The notes beneath the pieces were generated by a model, which saw nothing but the letters and a program-made list of their open reading frames with translations, did not search any database and was not told where the DNA came from. Below, in pieces: positions 45,009 to 55,170 of a stretch of 64,000 nt of DNA. Source of the DNA: Pontederia crassipes (lineage: Eukaryota > Streptophyta > Magnoliopsida > Commelinales > Pontederiaceae); assembly GCA_030549335.1 (NCBI GenBank), contig CM060194.1, positions 63,888,547 through 63,952,546 of the forward strand, written 5' to 3'. Position numbers and translations under genes: made by a program. Each line of letters starts with the position of its first letter. Position 1 is the first letter of the stretch.

Positions 45009-45395
45009 TGAAAATATTTCCATCTATCGCATAAGAAACTCATTATTTTCTATTTTTAATTCTCTCTTTTCTCCTTATATCTTATACATGTTTCTTGTAA
45101 CTTACTTTCCCTTTATGAAATATATACATTCTGTTCAAATAGGAGCATTGATTTTGTATATCCAATTCAACATCTATAGTAAAATAATAAAAAAATTGCA
45201 TAATAAAAACATCAAGTTCATATATATTAACATCAAGGGCATCAAACTTTGTTAAAATTTTAGTTTAGCAGTTTGTGGTGACTGTATGATAAACAAATAC
45301 TCCTGCACATGTTGGATTTATTTCTGATTATGCCGGTAAATGTTGGTTTTATTTAGCGTTATAATAGTTGGCATCCAGCAACATCTCCGGCAATT
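45009..45395. other. Intergenic, no gene seen
   Basis: AT-rich; the resumed target sequence of the CACTA element. Confidence 0.4.
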
Positions 45396-45415
45396 CCGGC
45401 AAGGAAAATAAAACA

Positions 45416-45605
45416 ACAAAGCCTTATCCCACTATGTGGGATCGGCTACATGGATCGTACGACGCTTTGTTGATCCATGTTCATGAGATTCGACAGGATT
45501 TTACGCTGGCTGTCGGGGCCTAACACAACCCTCCTTCTTTATCCGGGCTTGGGACCGGCTATAAAACATAGGCGGAGTTAAAATAAAACATAGGCGGGCT
45601 TGGGA
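45416..45605 (-). mobile_element. RTE-tailed SINE, second copy
   Basis: It carries the same 3' end (GTGGGATAAGGCTTTGTTG in reverse) and internal TTTTACGCTGGCTGTCGGGG. The flanks CCGGCAAGGAAAATAAAACA (45396-45415 and 45606-45625) are identical over 20 bp. The 5' end shows a short internal duplication (AAAACATAGGCGG twice). Confidence 0.85.
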
Positions 45606-45941
45606 CCGGCAAGGAAAATAAAACATACAAATCAAATCACACGGATCTTGATGTTCTGGATCTGTGCAAGAAGAACACTGTTGTTACAAATGCTCATCAA
45701 CCAGGGTGCCGTGAAAGGGCTACAATAGATTTATTATTTTTCTTGCTCTGACAATTCGTCCGTCGGTTGGAAGAACAAACATTCTCGATTATGGCTTAAG
45801 CTAAGAACAATCAAATGAAGCATAAGAAAGAAAACAAGATAATTACAGATGATGATACCCATCGTAGATCAAGCATCATAAGATCAATGATCCTACAAAC
45901 TAAATAAGAGTATGCAATCAACTCATTCCTGAATAAAGTAT

Positions 45942-48900
45942 TTACACTTTTGACAATTCATCCTTAGGGTCCTCTTCCATCTCTTTTGGACGTACGTCAA
46001 CAGAGACAACTTCTTCCGCTCTGAACGAAATAGAAGCAAATATCAATTGAATGTTTTTCTCACGAAGCATTTTGGCAATACAAAAAATATACTTACATCT
46101 CTGATGTTCTTTGAACTGTATCTTGGTTCATTGATGAAGGGATGGGTGCTTTACTGTCACTCCTTCGGTCCAAGTCCATACTTTCAATCTGTTGAGAGAA
46201 GAAACAGGAGCATAAGGATGTAGCAATCATTTAGGAGCTTCTTGAAGTTTTAGCTACAGATGTTACAGCATGGATGTACATGCTCACTCGGGTTGGCAAC
46301 GCTGGAAGTGGGAGTGCCCAGTTTGGCCTTAGAAGGAGGTCTAAGTGTGCCCTGAAAAGGAAGTAACCAAAGAATTTACATTAGTTGTTAATTGTCTCAA
46401 TTCATAATCTAGAAAATGAAATAGTTATTTACTGCATCATGAAAGGGTTGACTAGAATTACCAATAATGAGATATCAATGTTCATACTAGTCTGTACACT
46501 GACTCAGGTCAAAACAATCATACAACAAAGTTTTATATATTTACCTTTTCAGTATACCAGTTTGAACCAATATCACAAGGAGAGGAAGCTCACAAGATGA
46601 TGACTAAATAAAGTCCCGATGAGTAGACTAATATTTTTTTCATGCCTTATATATTTATTTCTTTAAACTCCGCCTATGTTTTATAGCCTGTTCCAAGCCC
46701 GGATAAAGGAGGAGGGTTGTGTTAGCCCCGACAGCCAACGTAAAACCCTTTCGAATTTCATGAACATGGATCAACGAATATAGGTTACTAAAAGAGCGGA
46801 ATGACGTCGTATGATCCATGTAGCCGACCCCACCTAGTGGGATAAGGCTTTGTTGTTGTTGTTGTATATATTTATTTCTTTAGTAGACTAATAATTGTTT
46901 TGAAGGCTAATAATTTTTTTTAGTAGACTAATAATACAAGTTCCAATTACCATTGAAATGAAAAAGACAGGAGTGGAAAAGGAAACGTATCAAAACACTT
47001 CCTCTTCTAGTCTCATCCTCACATAATCTTTGATGGTTGGCAGTCACCCGCCTGGCATCACCTATTCTCAGGCAGTTCTATCTCTGGTGAGTCATTTTAG
47101 TTTTCCTATTTCCTTTACCCGGCACCAATTAGCAGCTCAATGCCCAAAAAGATGGTAACCTCCATTGCATAGAGATACCAACCTTTTACTAGGGTGGCGC
47201 GCTGTGGGAGAGGCCTGGGATCTTTGTCTATGTATTCCAACTGCATCCTTTGTAAAGTAGATCCAAGAAAGAAAGGAAATCATTTCCACTTCAAAAGTTC
47301 ACGCCTCGGATCCAGCAGTTGTTTGGCCATCATGGAAATGGTAGGTTCTCACAGAAGACATGACATTGTTTGGGGCGGGGGGCATATAAGGTTTTTCCAA
47401 GGTCATGGATTGATATGCACATCTGTTCCTGATATGAGCTCTTGAATTTATGGTTCAGATTGGCATGCTGGAAATTTTCTAAACTTCAAAAATTACTTCC
47501 TAAATATTTAATAAACTTCAGCATCTCAAATTTCTACAAAGAATTTCCAGAAAACCTCTAGAAAGAACAATTTAAGAAGTTTCTTAAAATGAATTCATGA
47601 AGTTGAAATATTTCCGAAAGGCCTCTTGAATAACCCTTTGAATGCATGGGCAAAAGACAAGATATACCTTATTTGCCCACATTAATCCACAAGCGTTACA
47701 AAGGGACCTTGGTCCAGCTGGCCCACGACGCATAGCTGGTGTCATCTTTTCACTAATTCCACAATTTTGACATCTACAAAGTTGAGATGACAATTATGAT
47801 GCAAAATTTATGCTAATCAATCACATATTCATAGGCTGAACTAATAAACAGTGATGTATCGTGATATAAGAACATAAGATATATGACACCAAACTTACTT
47901 AGATTCCCGAGGAGAATCTTCTTGCGCTGAATTTTGAACCTGGGTAGAGTTTCCTGTGACTCCTTCTTGGGGATCAGCCTTCCCAGCAAATTGCCCCTTG
48001 TGTCGCTGCATCCTGCCAACTAGAATATGTGACTTTCAGATTGTCAACAAAAGAAAATCATTTGCTAGCATGATCATTTTACAACTAATCACCTTATTTC
48101 CTTTTGAGAGGGGAAAGGATGATTGGCTCAATTTGCAATCATTTATCTTGATTAATAATGGTTAGCATACAAGAGAAAACTATATTACTTCAGTAAAATA
48201 TAAACTTCTCTCCCTCCAATTTCTAGTCATATGATGAACCATGCTTTAACACATTTTTCACATATTCCCTCTCTCTGCTGATGTTTGGGCACGTAAGCCG
48301 TGATCATCTAAAGCTACCCAGTGAGATACCCTACTCCTAGAGGTGCTGAAGGAGAAGATGCGACTCCTCTACAAGCTGACTGATAATGTTGAGGTAAAGT
48401 GATGAGTTCATACCCCATTAACAAGTAGCGACCAGACCAGCACTTGGCCACAGCGTCATAACTATTCTCTACTACATGATAAAGTCGTGGATAAGCCACA
48501 GAAAGGCCCATTGGAGGCTCAAGCATCCTCCCAAAAACAAAAACCAGAACTCGAACTTAGAGAAGGTGCAGATTAGGATGTTTGGCAGATCCATCAAAAC
48601 CACCCTCCAGAAAGAAGAAATACCATGCAAACTATCAAGCCCAAACTCCCATGCCAATATCCAGCCATGACATGCAATAATAGTGAAGAACCAAATGTGG
48701 CATATACTTGCATCAGAGTCATATAGGTAACTCATCCTAAAGTTTTATTTTTATTTTTAGAAATCAAAAAATGAAAACAATCCTTAAGTGTAGACAAAGA
48801 GTACAAATGCATGGTAAGCAGCTTGTCCTCGTTTAAGGAGGTCTCGAATTCGAAACCTGCCGGATGCAAAATATTCCCATTGGGAGTCTCACCTGCCATA

Positions 48901-51900
48901 TCCAGAGGCATGCGGCCCGGAGCGACAACGATTAGTCGGATGACAGTGTGATTTTGATCTTTATCCAACCACTCGGGATATTGTGGTGGCAACCAAAGAA
49001 AAAAGAGTACAAATGCAAACAGATGAAATTTCTTCATCTTAACTGTTTGTTCCAAATCACATGCAAGCAATCAATGAGTAGTACATCAAATGAACTGACT
49101 ATTACAACCAATTGAATAACATAGACAAGATGCTTAGTTCTAATTTGGCTATCCTTTTATCCCATAACGAAACATCAACAAAGAGGATACTTTGGGTGGG
49201 TTTGGTTGTAGAACTGACATGACCTTTTTGTTTTGCTTTGAGTTTGATTGAAAAAGTCTAATGATTAAGAACAAAAAAAAATTGGTTCTAAGTAATTGGT
49301 GTTTTCCTCTCCCCCAAAAAAGTAATTGGTTTTGATGAATTGAGAGCCAGAGTGGGAGCATGGTGAATTTTGACCATTATGCCCTTGTCTTTTTATAATG
49401 TTCGTAAGTGTTTTAGTTGGATTTAAATAGTGCAATAATTTAACCAAATAAAGGTACCAATGGGATAAGGCTTTGTTGTTGTTGTAAAGGTACCAATGCA
49501 CCATCATTTAGTGATATAGTAATAATTAAACTACATCAATTAAGCTAGAGTACTAATGCATCATCATGTAATTATATAGTAGCAATTAAGCTACATTAAA
49601 CAATTAACATAATATTTATGTATGATATATTATTACTTTAAAAATATAAATTATAAGATTATAGAGCTAGTATCAAAATAATTTATATTAATGAATAATT
49701 GTACATTATTGTTATCTTAGCTTGAACTTATGTTTAAATATTTTTGAAAATGAGTATCATATTCTGATAGTAATTAACATACAATTAGGTATTATGGAAA
49801 TAAGTATGCATTTTTGTTAACTTTTTTTTTTGAGAAGAGAAAGGATGACCACCATTAGGTTGTCATCCAGGTATATATGTATGACCAAAAAGTATAGCAT
49901 GTACATGTGGAGTGCCCTCAAGTAGAGAGCTGCAGAAAAGGAAGAGAAGACAAGGATCTAATCAGAGCCCCAATCCCGAAGAAGACAAAAGATGTGATGT
50001 ACAATACTATCCACCTGACCTCTCTCCCCACAAAAAATAATACGATTACGCTGAAGCCATATGGCCCAGGTACCAGCCAAAAAGGTCGCCAAAAGAGCTC
50101 TCCAGTCCAGCCTCTGCCTGTACCATCAACAATTACCAAAATATGCTAACAATTAATGTGTAATATGCAGTTGACAATACAATTATGCACTAGCTGAACT
50201 TTTTTCAGAGTGAGAGATCAGTTAATATGACAAGAGGCTGTAGCAGGAACAAAATCAATGTGTGAGTGATAAGGTCAGGTGGGTTATCCAAAAAAAAACA
50301 ACTTTTTCCAAATCCAATTATGCCCCTCGACCCGGAATCTACTGGTTCCTGCTATGCAGGAACTGAGATTCCTGAATCTATGGGAAGACGGAGCTTTGAC
50401 AGACCTAATTTTGTGGTGGGGTCCAGTAAAAGAATTATCTTGCGTTTGAACAATTTTGGACACAATTCCCAGTGCTGTGTTTGTTAGTTCTAGCATCCAA
50501 ACAAAGTTTTTAAGTACCGTCCAATGATCGTTGATGACTACAACTTTACTCAAGTCATTAAGGCAATTAGATATTGAATATTTTGCTCAAACCTCCCTCA
50601 TAAAAATGGAAAAAAAGGATATTTTGACTTATTACCATAAATGAAGAACACATGGAAATAAGATAAGAAACAACGAAATGTGCCGCCTTCCCATTCTCAA
50701 GTGTAGACAACAATAGATGCTAGTGAATATGCTTTGCTTCAAGTGTGAACAGGATGTCGAATTTAATTTTGGATGACATCATATATACCTTTCTTTTAAC
50801 ACATAACATAATCTATGAGTAACTAATACAATTGGATAGTTGAACTCCCTTCCAACCGTCCTTTTTCCTCTATTAATATGCTAGTGCAGACATAAACCGT
50901 TAGTGCACAATATGAAGAATACAAGAAGTTGAAAGATTACAGGAAAAAAGAACATGTAATGCATCAATGTAAGGGTTTATGAAATGCTGGCAACTATAAA
51001 GAAGAACATCTAATGCGTCAATGTAAGTGGTTAGAACATACGAAGAGATACACCTATCAAAATTTCGAAAAACATATTCCGTATGGAACAAATAATTCCA
51101 ATAAAGTATGTACGGAACATGAAGGACAAGTGAAGAAGAACTCATACAAAAAGAATAGACTATCTAAAATCCACATGCCTGAGTGCAACTTCTTTACGGA
51201 CAGAATATCGGATTTTCTTGTCAAAGTTTCTTTCTTTTCTCTTTTCACGGAACCTAATCAGTGAAGCAATCCTCTTTGCAGGAATATTTGTTCGTCGAAG
51301 TATATCATCATAACCCTGTCATACAATGCAATCAAAACAGTGTATTGAAAAGGGAAAGAATAAAAGCAGAGTGCCTAAATGAGTGATGAAAGAATACCCT
51401 GTCATCCTGGTGATAGGCTAATGCAGTTCCAGCTGTACCATTAGGCACTTCACATCCACCCAATAGTAATAACACAGCTTGAACCTAGAGAAGACAGAAA
51501 TTGTTACAAGAGAGTGATATGGGATTTAGAATCTGCTCAGGAAAAAACTTCCAGCTGAATGTGTTTTTTTTTTCTTTTTTCTTTTTTTTTTTTTTTTTGC
51601 CCAAAGGTGATGTTGTTTCAAGCCTCCTAACATTTAGACAAAATCCCACAGATAAATGTTAAACCCTGAAATATGGGACAAATTATTTTATGATTGATAT
51701 GCATGATCTGCACTCTCCATCACTGAACAAATGGTTCCGAGATGATCTGTAAGTTTCTGATAGCCCCATTGCCGCCCGGTACTTTAACACTTCTCATGAT
51801 TTAATGAGACAAACATGGTAAAACCAGCACTCTTAAAAGTCCAGATTCCGAAAATGGGACAGCTTGATTAATTCGAACACTAAATTCCATCCATGTACTT

Positions 51901-52049
51901 GCTTGAGCCGTAAATCATTTCACACGATGACCCAATAGAGCAAATGAAATATTCAACCAAATACCTAGGTATCAATAACTTCCTATCGATTTTAACCATG
52001 CGTGTAAAATTCTAAGCTCTATCCGCGACTGTTTGTAACTTTTAATTAC

Positions 52050-52102
<53 letters not shown>

Positions 52103-52623
52103 TGAAGATAAAAACCTCCCGCGTTAATCATAATATGTTTTCTCAGAAAAAAAAGATCATAATCTGTCAACAGATCAACACAGTCCTGTGTCTCGACCAA
52201 AACGAAAGAAGCAAGTTGTCATCTTCAGCCACGTATTATCAATAACAGGAAGCAAGAGGGAGACGGTGGAGGGAGCTGCCCTCTGACCTTCTCAGGCGTG
52301 ACTGAGTCGAAGACGTAGACCTCGCCCTGGAACAGGAGCGTGAGCTGGTTAGAGCCAGCGCTCATCAGGGGCACGGCCGCGTCGATCGCCTCGGGCCCGA
52401 GCTGGAGCTGCTCCTGATCCGACCGCAGCGGCGACCTCTGCTGCTCCGCAACAGCCGACGACTCCATCTTCTCAGGCGCGTTCGGAGGCAACGATATCTC
52501 GGCGGAGGCCGCGGCATGTACGGCACCGCCGCCGCGGTCTCCGTCCCCGTCGCCGCCCCCGTCTCTCGGGTGTTGGCGGTGGGGAAGGGGATGCGTCTGA
52601 GGGTCAGCATCCGACGACGACAT
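45942..52623 (-). CDS. TIFY-CCT-GATA zinc finger protein (ZIM/ZML type)
   Basis: Eight exons on the minus strand: 52623-52288, 51484-51398, 51315-51179, 48012-47899, 47773-47668, 46351-46280, 46188-46097, 46020-45942. All phases agree; CDS 1023 nt, 340 residues. Exon 1 is GC-rich and ends in the TIFY core ([19 protein letters not shown], residues 94-112), continued by [14 protein letters not shown]. Exon 3 begins [20 protein letters not shown] and holds the CCT domain ([20 protein letters not shown]). Exons 4-5 join at K225 before the GATA finger C-X2-C-X20-C-X2-C (C226, C229, C250, C253; [11 protein letters not shown]). Plant ZML proteins with this domain order are nuclear transcription factors. 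Its usual DLSK after GTLR is PPSK here. The intron at 48013-51178 begins with GC instead of GT. Five retroposon pieces sit in the introns without breaking the frame. ATG 52623 is the first in frame. Confidence 0.95.
46666..46864 (+). mobile_element. RTE-tailed SINE in intron of the GATA gene (antisense to the gene)
   Basis: About 199 bp ending TAGTGGGATAAGGCTTTG then (TTG)n. The flanks TATATATTTATTTCTTTA (46648-46665 and 46865-46882) are identical over 18 bp. Its last ~85 bp, from AGAGCGGAATGACGTCGTAT onward, match the 3' end of the RTE LINE at 54024. The 5' part has GTTCCAAGCCCGG, possibly a worn pol III B box. Confidence 0.88.
48812..49001 (+). mobile_element. tRNA-derived SINE with 16-bp target duplication
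   Basis: The 190-bp body starts TGGTAAGCAGCTTG (A-box-like) and has GGTCTCGAATTCGAAACC (B-box-like) about 35 bp later; it ends in an A-rich tail. The flanks AAAGAGTACAAATGCA (48796-48811 and 49002-49017) are identical. It is a different family from the GTT-tailed SINEs nearby. Confidence 0.85.
49463..49484 (+). mobile_element. 22-bp retroposon micro-insertion with perfect 14-bp target duplication
   Basis: GGATAAGGCTTTG plus three TTG units, the extreme 3' end of the RTE/SINE family, is flanked by identical TAAAGGTACCAATG at 49449-49462 and 49485-49498. Confidence 0.88.
49818..50128 (-). mobile_element. 5'-truncated L1-type LINE tail
   Basis: The minus strand encodes [20 protein letters not shown] followed by [17 protein letters not shown], the C-terminal region typical of plant L1 polyproteins downstream of reverse transcriptase. 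It is followed by 3' UTR and a poly-A (a T run at 49820-49829 on the plus strand). No intact frame beyond about 55 codons. Confidence 0.65.
52053..52099. repeat. (GA)n microsatellite in intron 1 of the GATA gene
   Basis: About 23 GA units. A long T-rich tract lies at 51567-51599 in the same intron. Confidence 0.9.
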
Positions 52624-54022
52624 GTTCGCCGGAGTCGGCAGCCCGGCGAGGAGAGAACAAACCCTAAACCCGGCGGGTGGTACGGTGGACAAATAGCGGA
52701 CGGCGATCACAGCCGCTGGTTTCGGATCGAGCGAAGGGCGGTAGGATCGATGGCGGAGGGAGAGGGAGAGGGAGACAAACGCGGATCACGGGGGACGGCG
52801 TGATGATGGTGATCCGCGATAGCCGGATGCGGTGGGCCCCAAAATGGTTGTGAATGGGACCCCACGGCGTGGCGGACGAGGACCCACCAGCAGGTGCGCG
52901 CGCGACCGAGGGGAATGCGTGGATCGATTGCCGTTAAAAAGGTTCAAAGAAGATGGATGCGAGCCGTCCGATGCCCATCTCACGGCCAGTACTGACCTGA
53001 TCACGAAATTCTCGGCCCACTGGTCGTGGCCCAAAAGGCGTCTGTTTCCATTACACTTTATGTATTTATTTATTTACAGGGTAAAATATACACAATGGAT
53101 CCAGCTACAGTCTACATGGATGAAGAAGGAATAAATCATCCGTGAAATACGATAATTAACCTCGAGACATATAATTAAAATGAGGTTTTCTATCTACTAT
53201 TATACAATTTATAAACATGGGCTTTTGAAAATTATTGTAACAAGTTTGGTGGCAAGCATGGATGTATTCGTGTGATCGACGCATACATTTATTTTTCAAT
53301 ATGGTATTTGGACATCACTATTGTCAATTTTTTAAAAAAAAGTATTAGTATCACTTCTTTCTTCGTATGAGTCTAATAAAATAGAGTGATAATGATGTCA
53401 CTCTTTCCAATATTATGCTCGAATTGTAAGGAGCCTAATGACCCATGCTCATCAAAGATAACATTATATATTGATTACACGTTTGCTTGTTCACTTTTAA
53501 AATTTTTAGTAACATTACATATTGATATATGAATTTTAATATTAAAAATTAAATCTGAGCTTGTTATAGTAATAAAATACAAGGTTCGTCACGTTTGTGA
53601 ATTGGACGTGAATTAGAACCTCTTGCAGCTTGCGCCATAAGCAAGTTGTAAATGATGATATTGAGACGTATATTATAATATATCATTATCAATGCTATAA
53701 AATTTTGGGAAAGTATTATTATTACAAATATATGCATAAATATAGTTCAAGAAAAAAGTGGGATTATTAACTAAGGTAGTTTTCAATCCATCAATATTTC
53801 ATAACAATCAAACGAAAAGCTAATTTTTTTCGCAAGAATTTCCATTAAATATATGGGAAAAATGATTGTGCTACTCCTTTTAAATGGTATCATCATCATA
53901 CTACTATTAATCACCATTCATTTCATAATGAATGGTGGATCAAATGATTATTTAATCAATCAAGTCATCATTCATTATAAATCGGATGATGATTAATAAA
54001 TGTATTCTCTTAAACACAAATA
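52624..54022. other. Upstream region of the GATA gene; no other gene seen
   Basis: GC-rich to about 53040, as expected for the 5' UTR and promoter of a broadly expressed plant gene, then AT-rich. No clear TATA box was chosen. Confidence 0.45.
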
Positions 54023-54023
54023 A

Positions 54024-55170
54024 CAACAACAACAAAGCCTTATCCCATTAGGTGGGGTCGGCTAAATGGATCATACGACATCGTTCCGCTCTATTAGTAA
54101 TCAAATCTTTCGGTATATTATTCACCAATAGATCTTACTCTATTAGTTCGTCAAGTATCTGCATTGGCCTCCCTCTCCCTCTTTTAATTGGACTCCAGAT
54201 TATTTGATCTACTCTTCTTACTGACGCATCTAATGGTCTTCTCTGAACATGAACAAACCATCTCAAACGATTCTCTACCATTTTCTCACTAATAAGAGTC
54301 ACTCCGACTCGTTCATGTATATGGTCATTCCTAATCTTATCTAATCTTGTATGATCACACATTCATCTCAACATTCTCATTTCGGCTACCCCCACTTTAC
54401 GTTCATATTGTTCCTTCATAGCTCAACATTCACTACCATATAACACTGTCGGTCTTATAGCAGTACGATAGAATTTTTCTTTAACTTTATTGAGTACTTT
54501 TCTATCACAAAAAACTCCAGTGGCTTTACTCCACTTGCACCAACCAGCTTGAATTCTATGATTAACATCGTCATCAATCTCACCATCTTGTCTTACAATT
54601 GATCCTAAATATTTAAACTTTGTCACTTGAAAAATTATATCCTCCCCTAGTCTAACTTCCAAATCGTCTCTAAGTTATTTATTTGTGAAATTGCTATGCA
54701 TATATTCTGTTTTATTCTTACCTTATTTCTAAAAATCTCTCCCTTCTCTCCCTTTAATTGTCACAACTTGATCTTTCGATAAAAAACTGTTCGAGATTTT
54801 GGTTTTATACATTTTATTTGCATATCAAGAACTAACAATCTATGTTGTGTAGCCCCATGTCCAGGAATTACTTTGTAATTAGTACAGCATCTTTTATCAG
54901 TATTTCTTGTCAAGAAAAAATCGATTTGAGACCTGTGAGTTCTACTTTTGTATGTGATTAAATGTTCATCTCTCTTCCTAAAATAAGTGTTGATAATTTT
55001 AAGATCGTATGCTAAAGAAAAATCAATAATAGTTTGTCCTTTCTCATTCAACTCCCCAAAACTAAAACCACCATGAACCATTGCATGTGGTCCTGCCTCT
55101 TTACCAACATGTCCATTAAAGTCTCCCCCAATATAAACTTTCTCGGTTGTTGGTTTACTTTCAATCAAAC
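54024..55170 (-). mobile_element. RTE-type LINE, internally deleted and decayed
   Basis: On the minus strand 55168-54761 encodes an AP-endonuclease C-terminal part (VYIGGDFNGHVG, NEKGQTIIDFSLAYDLKIIN, RSQIDFFLTR, GHGATQHRLLVLDM). Near 54720 it passes straight into the reverse transcriptase C-terminal part (KTEYMHSNF; FKYLGSIVRQDGEIDDDVNH; MVENRLRWFVHVQRRP; KRGRGRP), so the catalytic RT core is deleted. Frameshifts and stops are present. The 3' end is AATGGGATAAGGCTTTG plus (TTG)n. At 55171 it is interrupted by a gypsy LTR, so its 5' part may continue beyond the window. Confidence 0.85.

Larger units (their letters stand above)
48013..51178 (-). other. Large intron of the GATA gene with a GC donor
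   Basis: The 5' splice site reads CTCAG/GCATGT and the 3' site GTTGGCAG/G. Only this choice keeps [12 protein letters not shown] in frame (AG + G = Arg). The intron is about 3.2 kb and holds a tRNA-type SINE, a 22-bp micro-insertion and an L1 tail. Confidence 0.8.

Noticed and set aside
47194-47445. 83-codon plus-strand frame
   Set aside because: It is antisense within an intron of the GATA gene with no domain.
48732-49070. 112-codon minus-strand frame with a hydrophobic N-terminal part
   Set aside because: It crosses a tRNA-type SINE with target duplications and lies inside an intron of the GATA gene.
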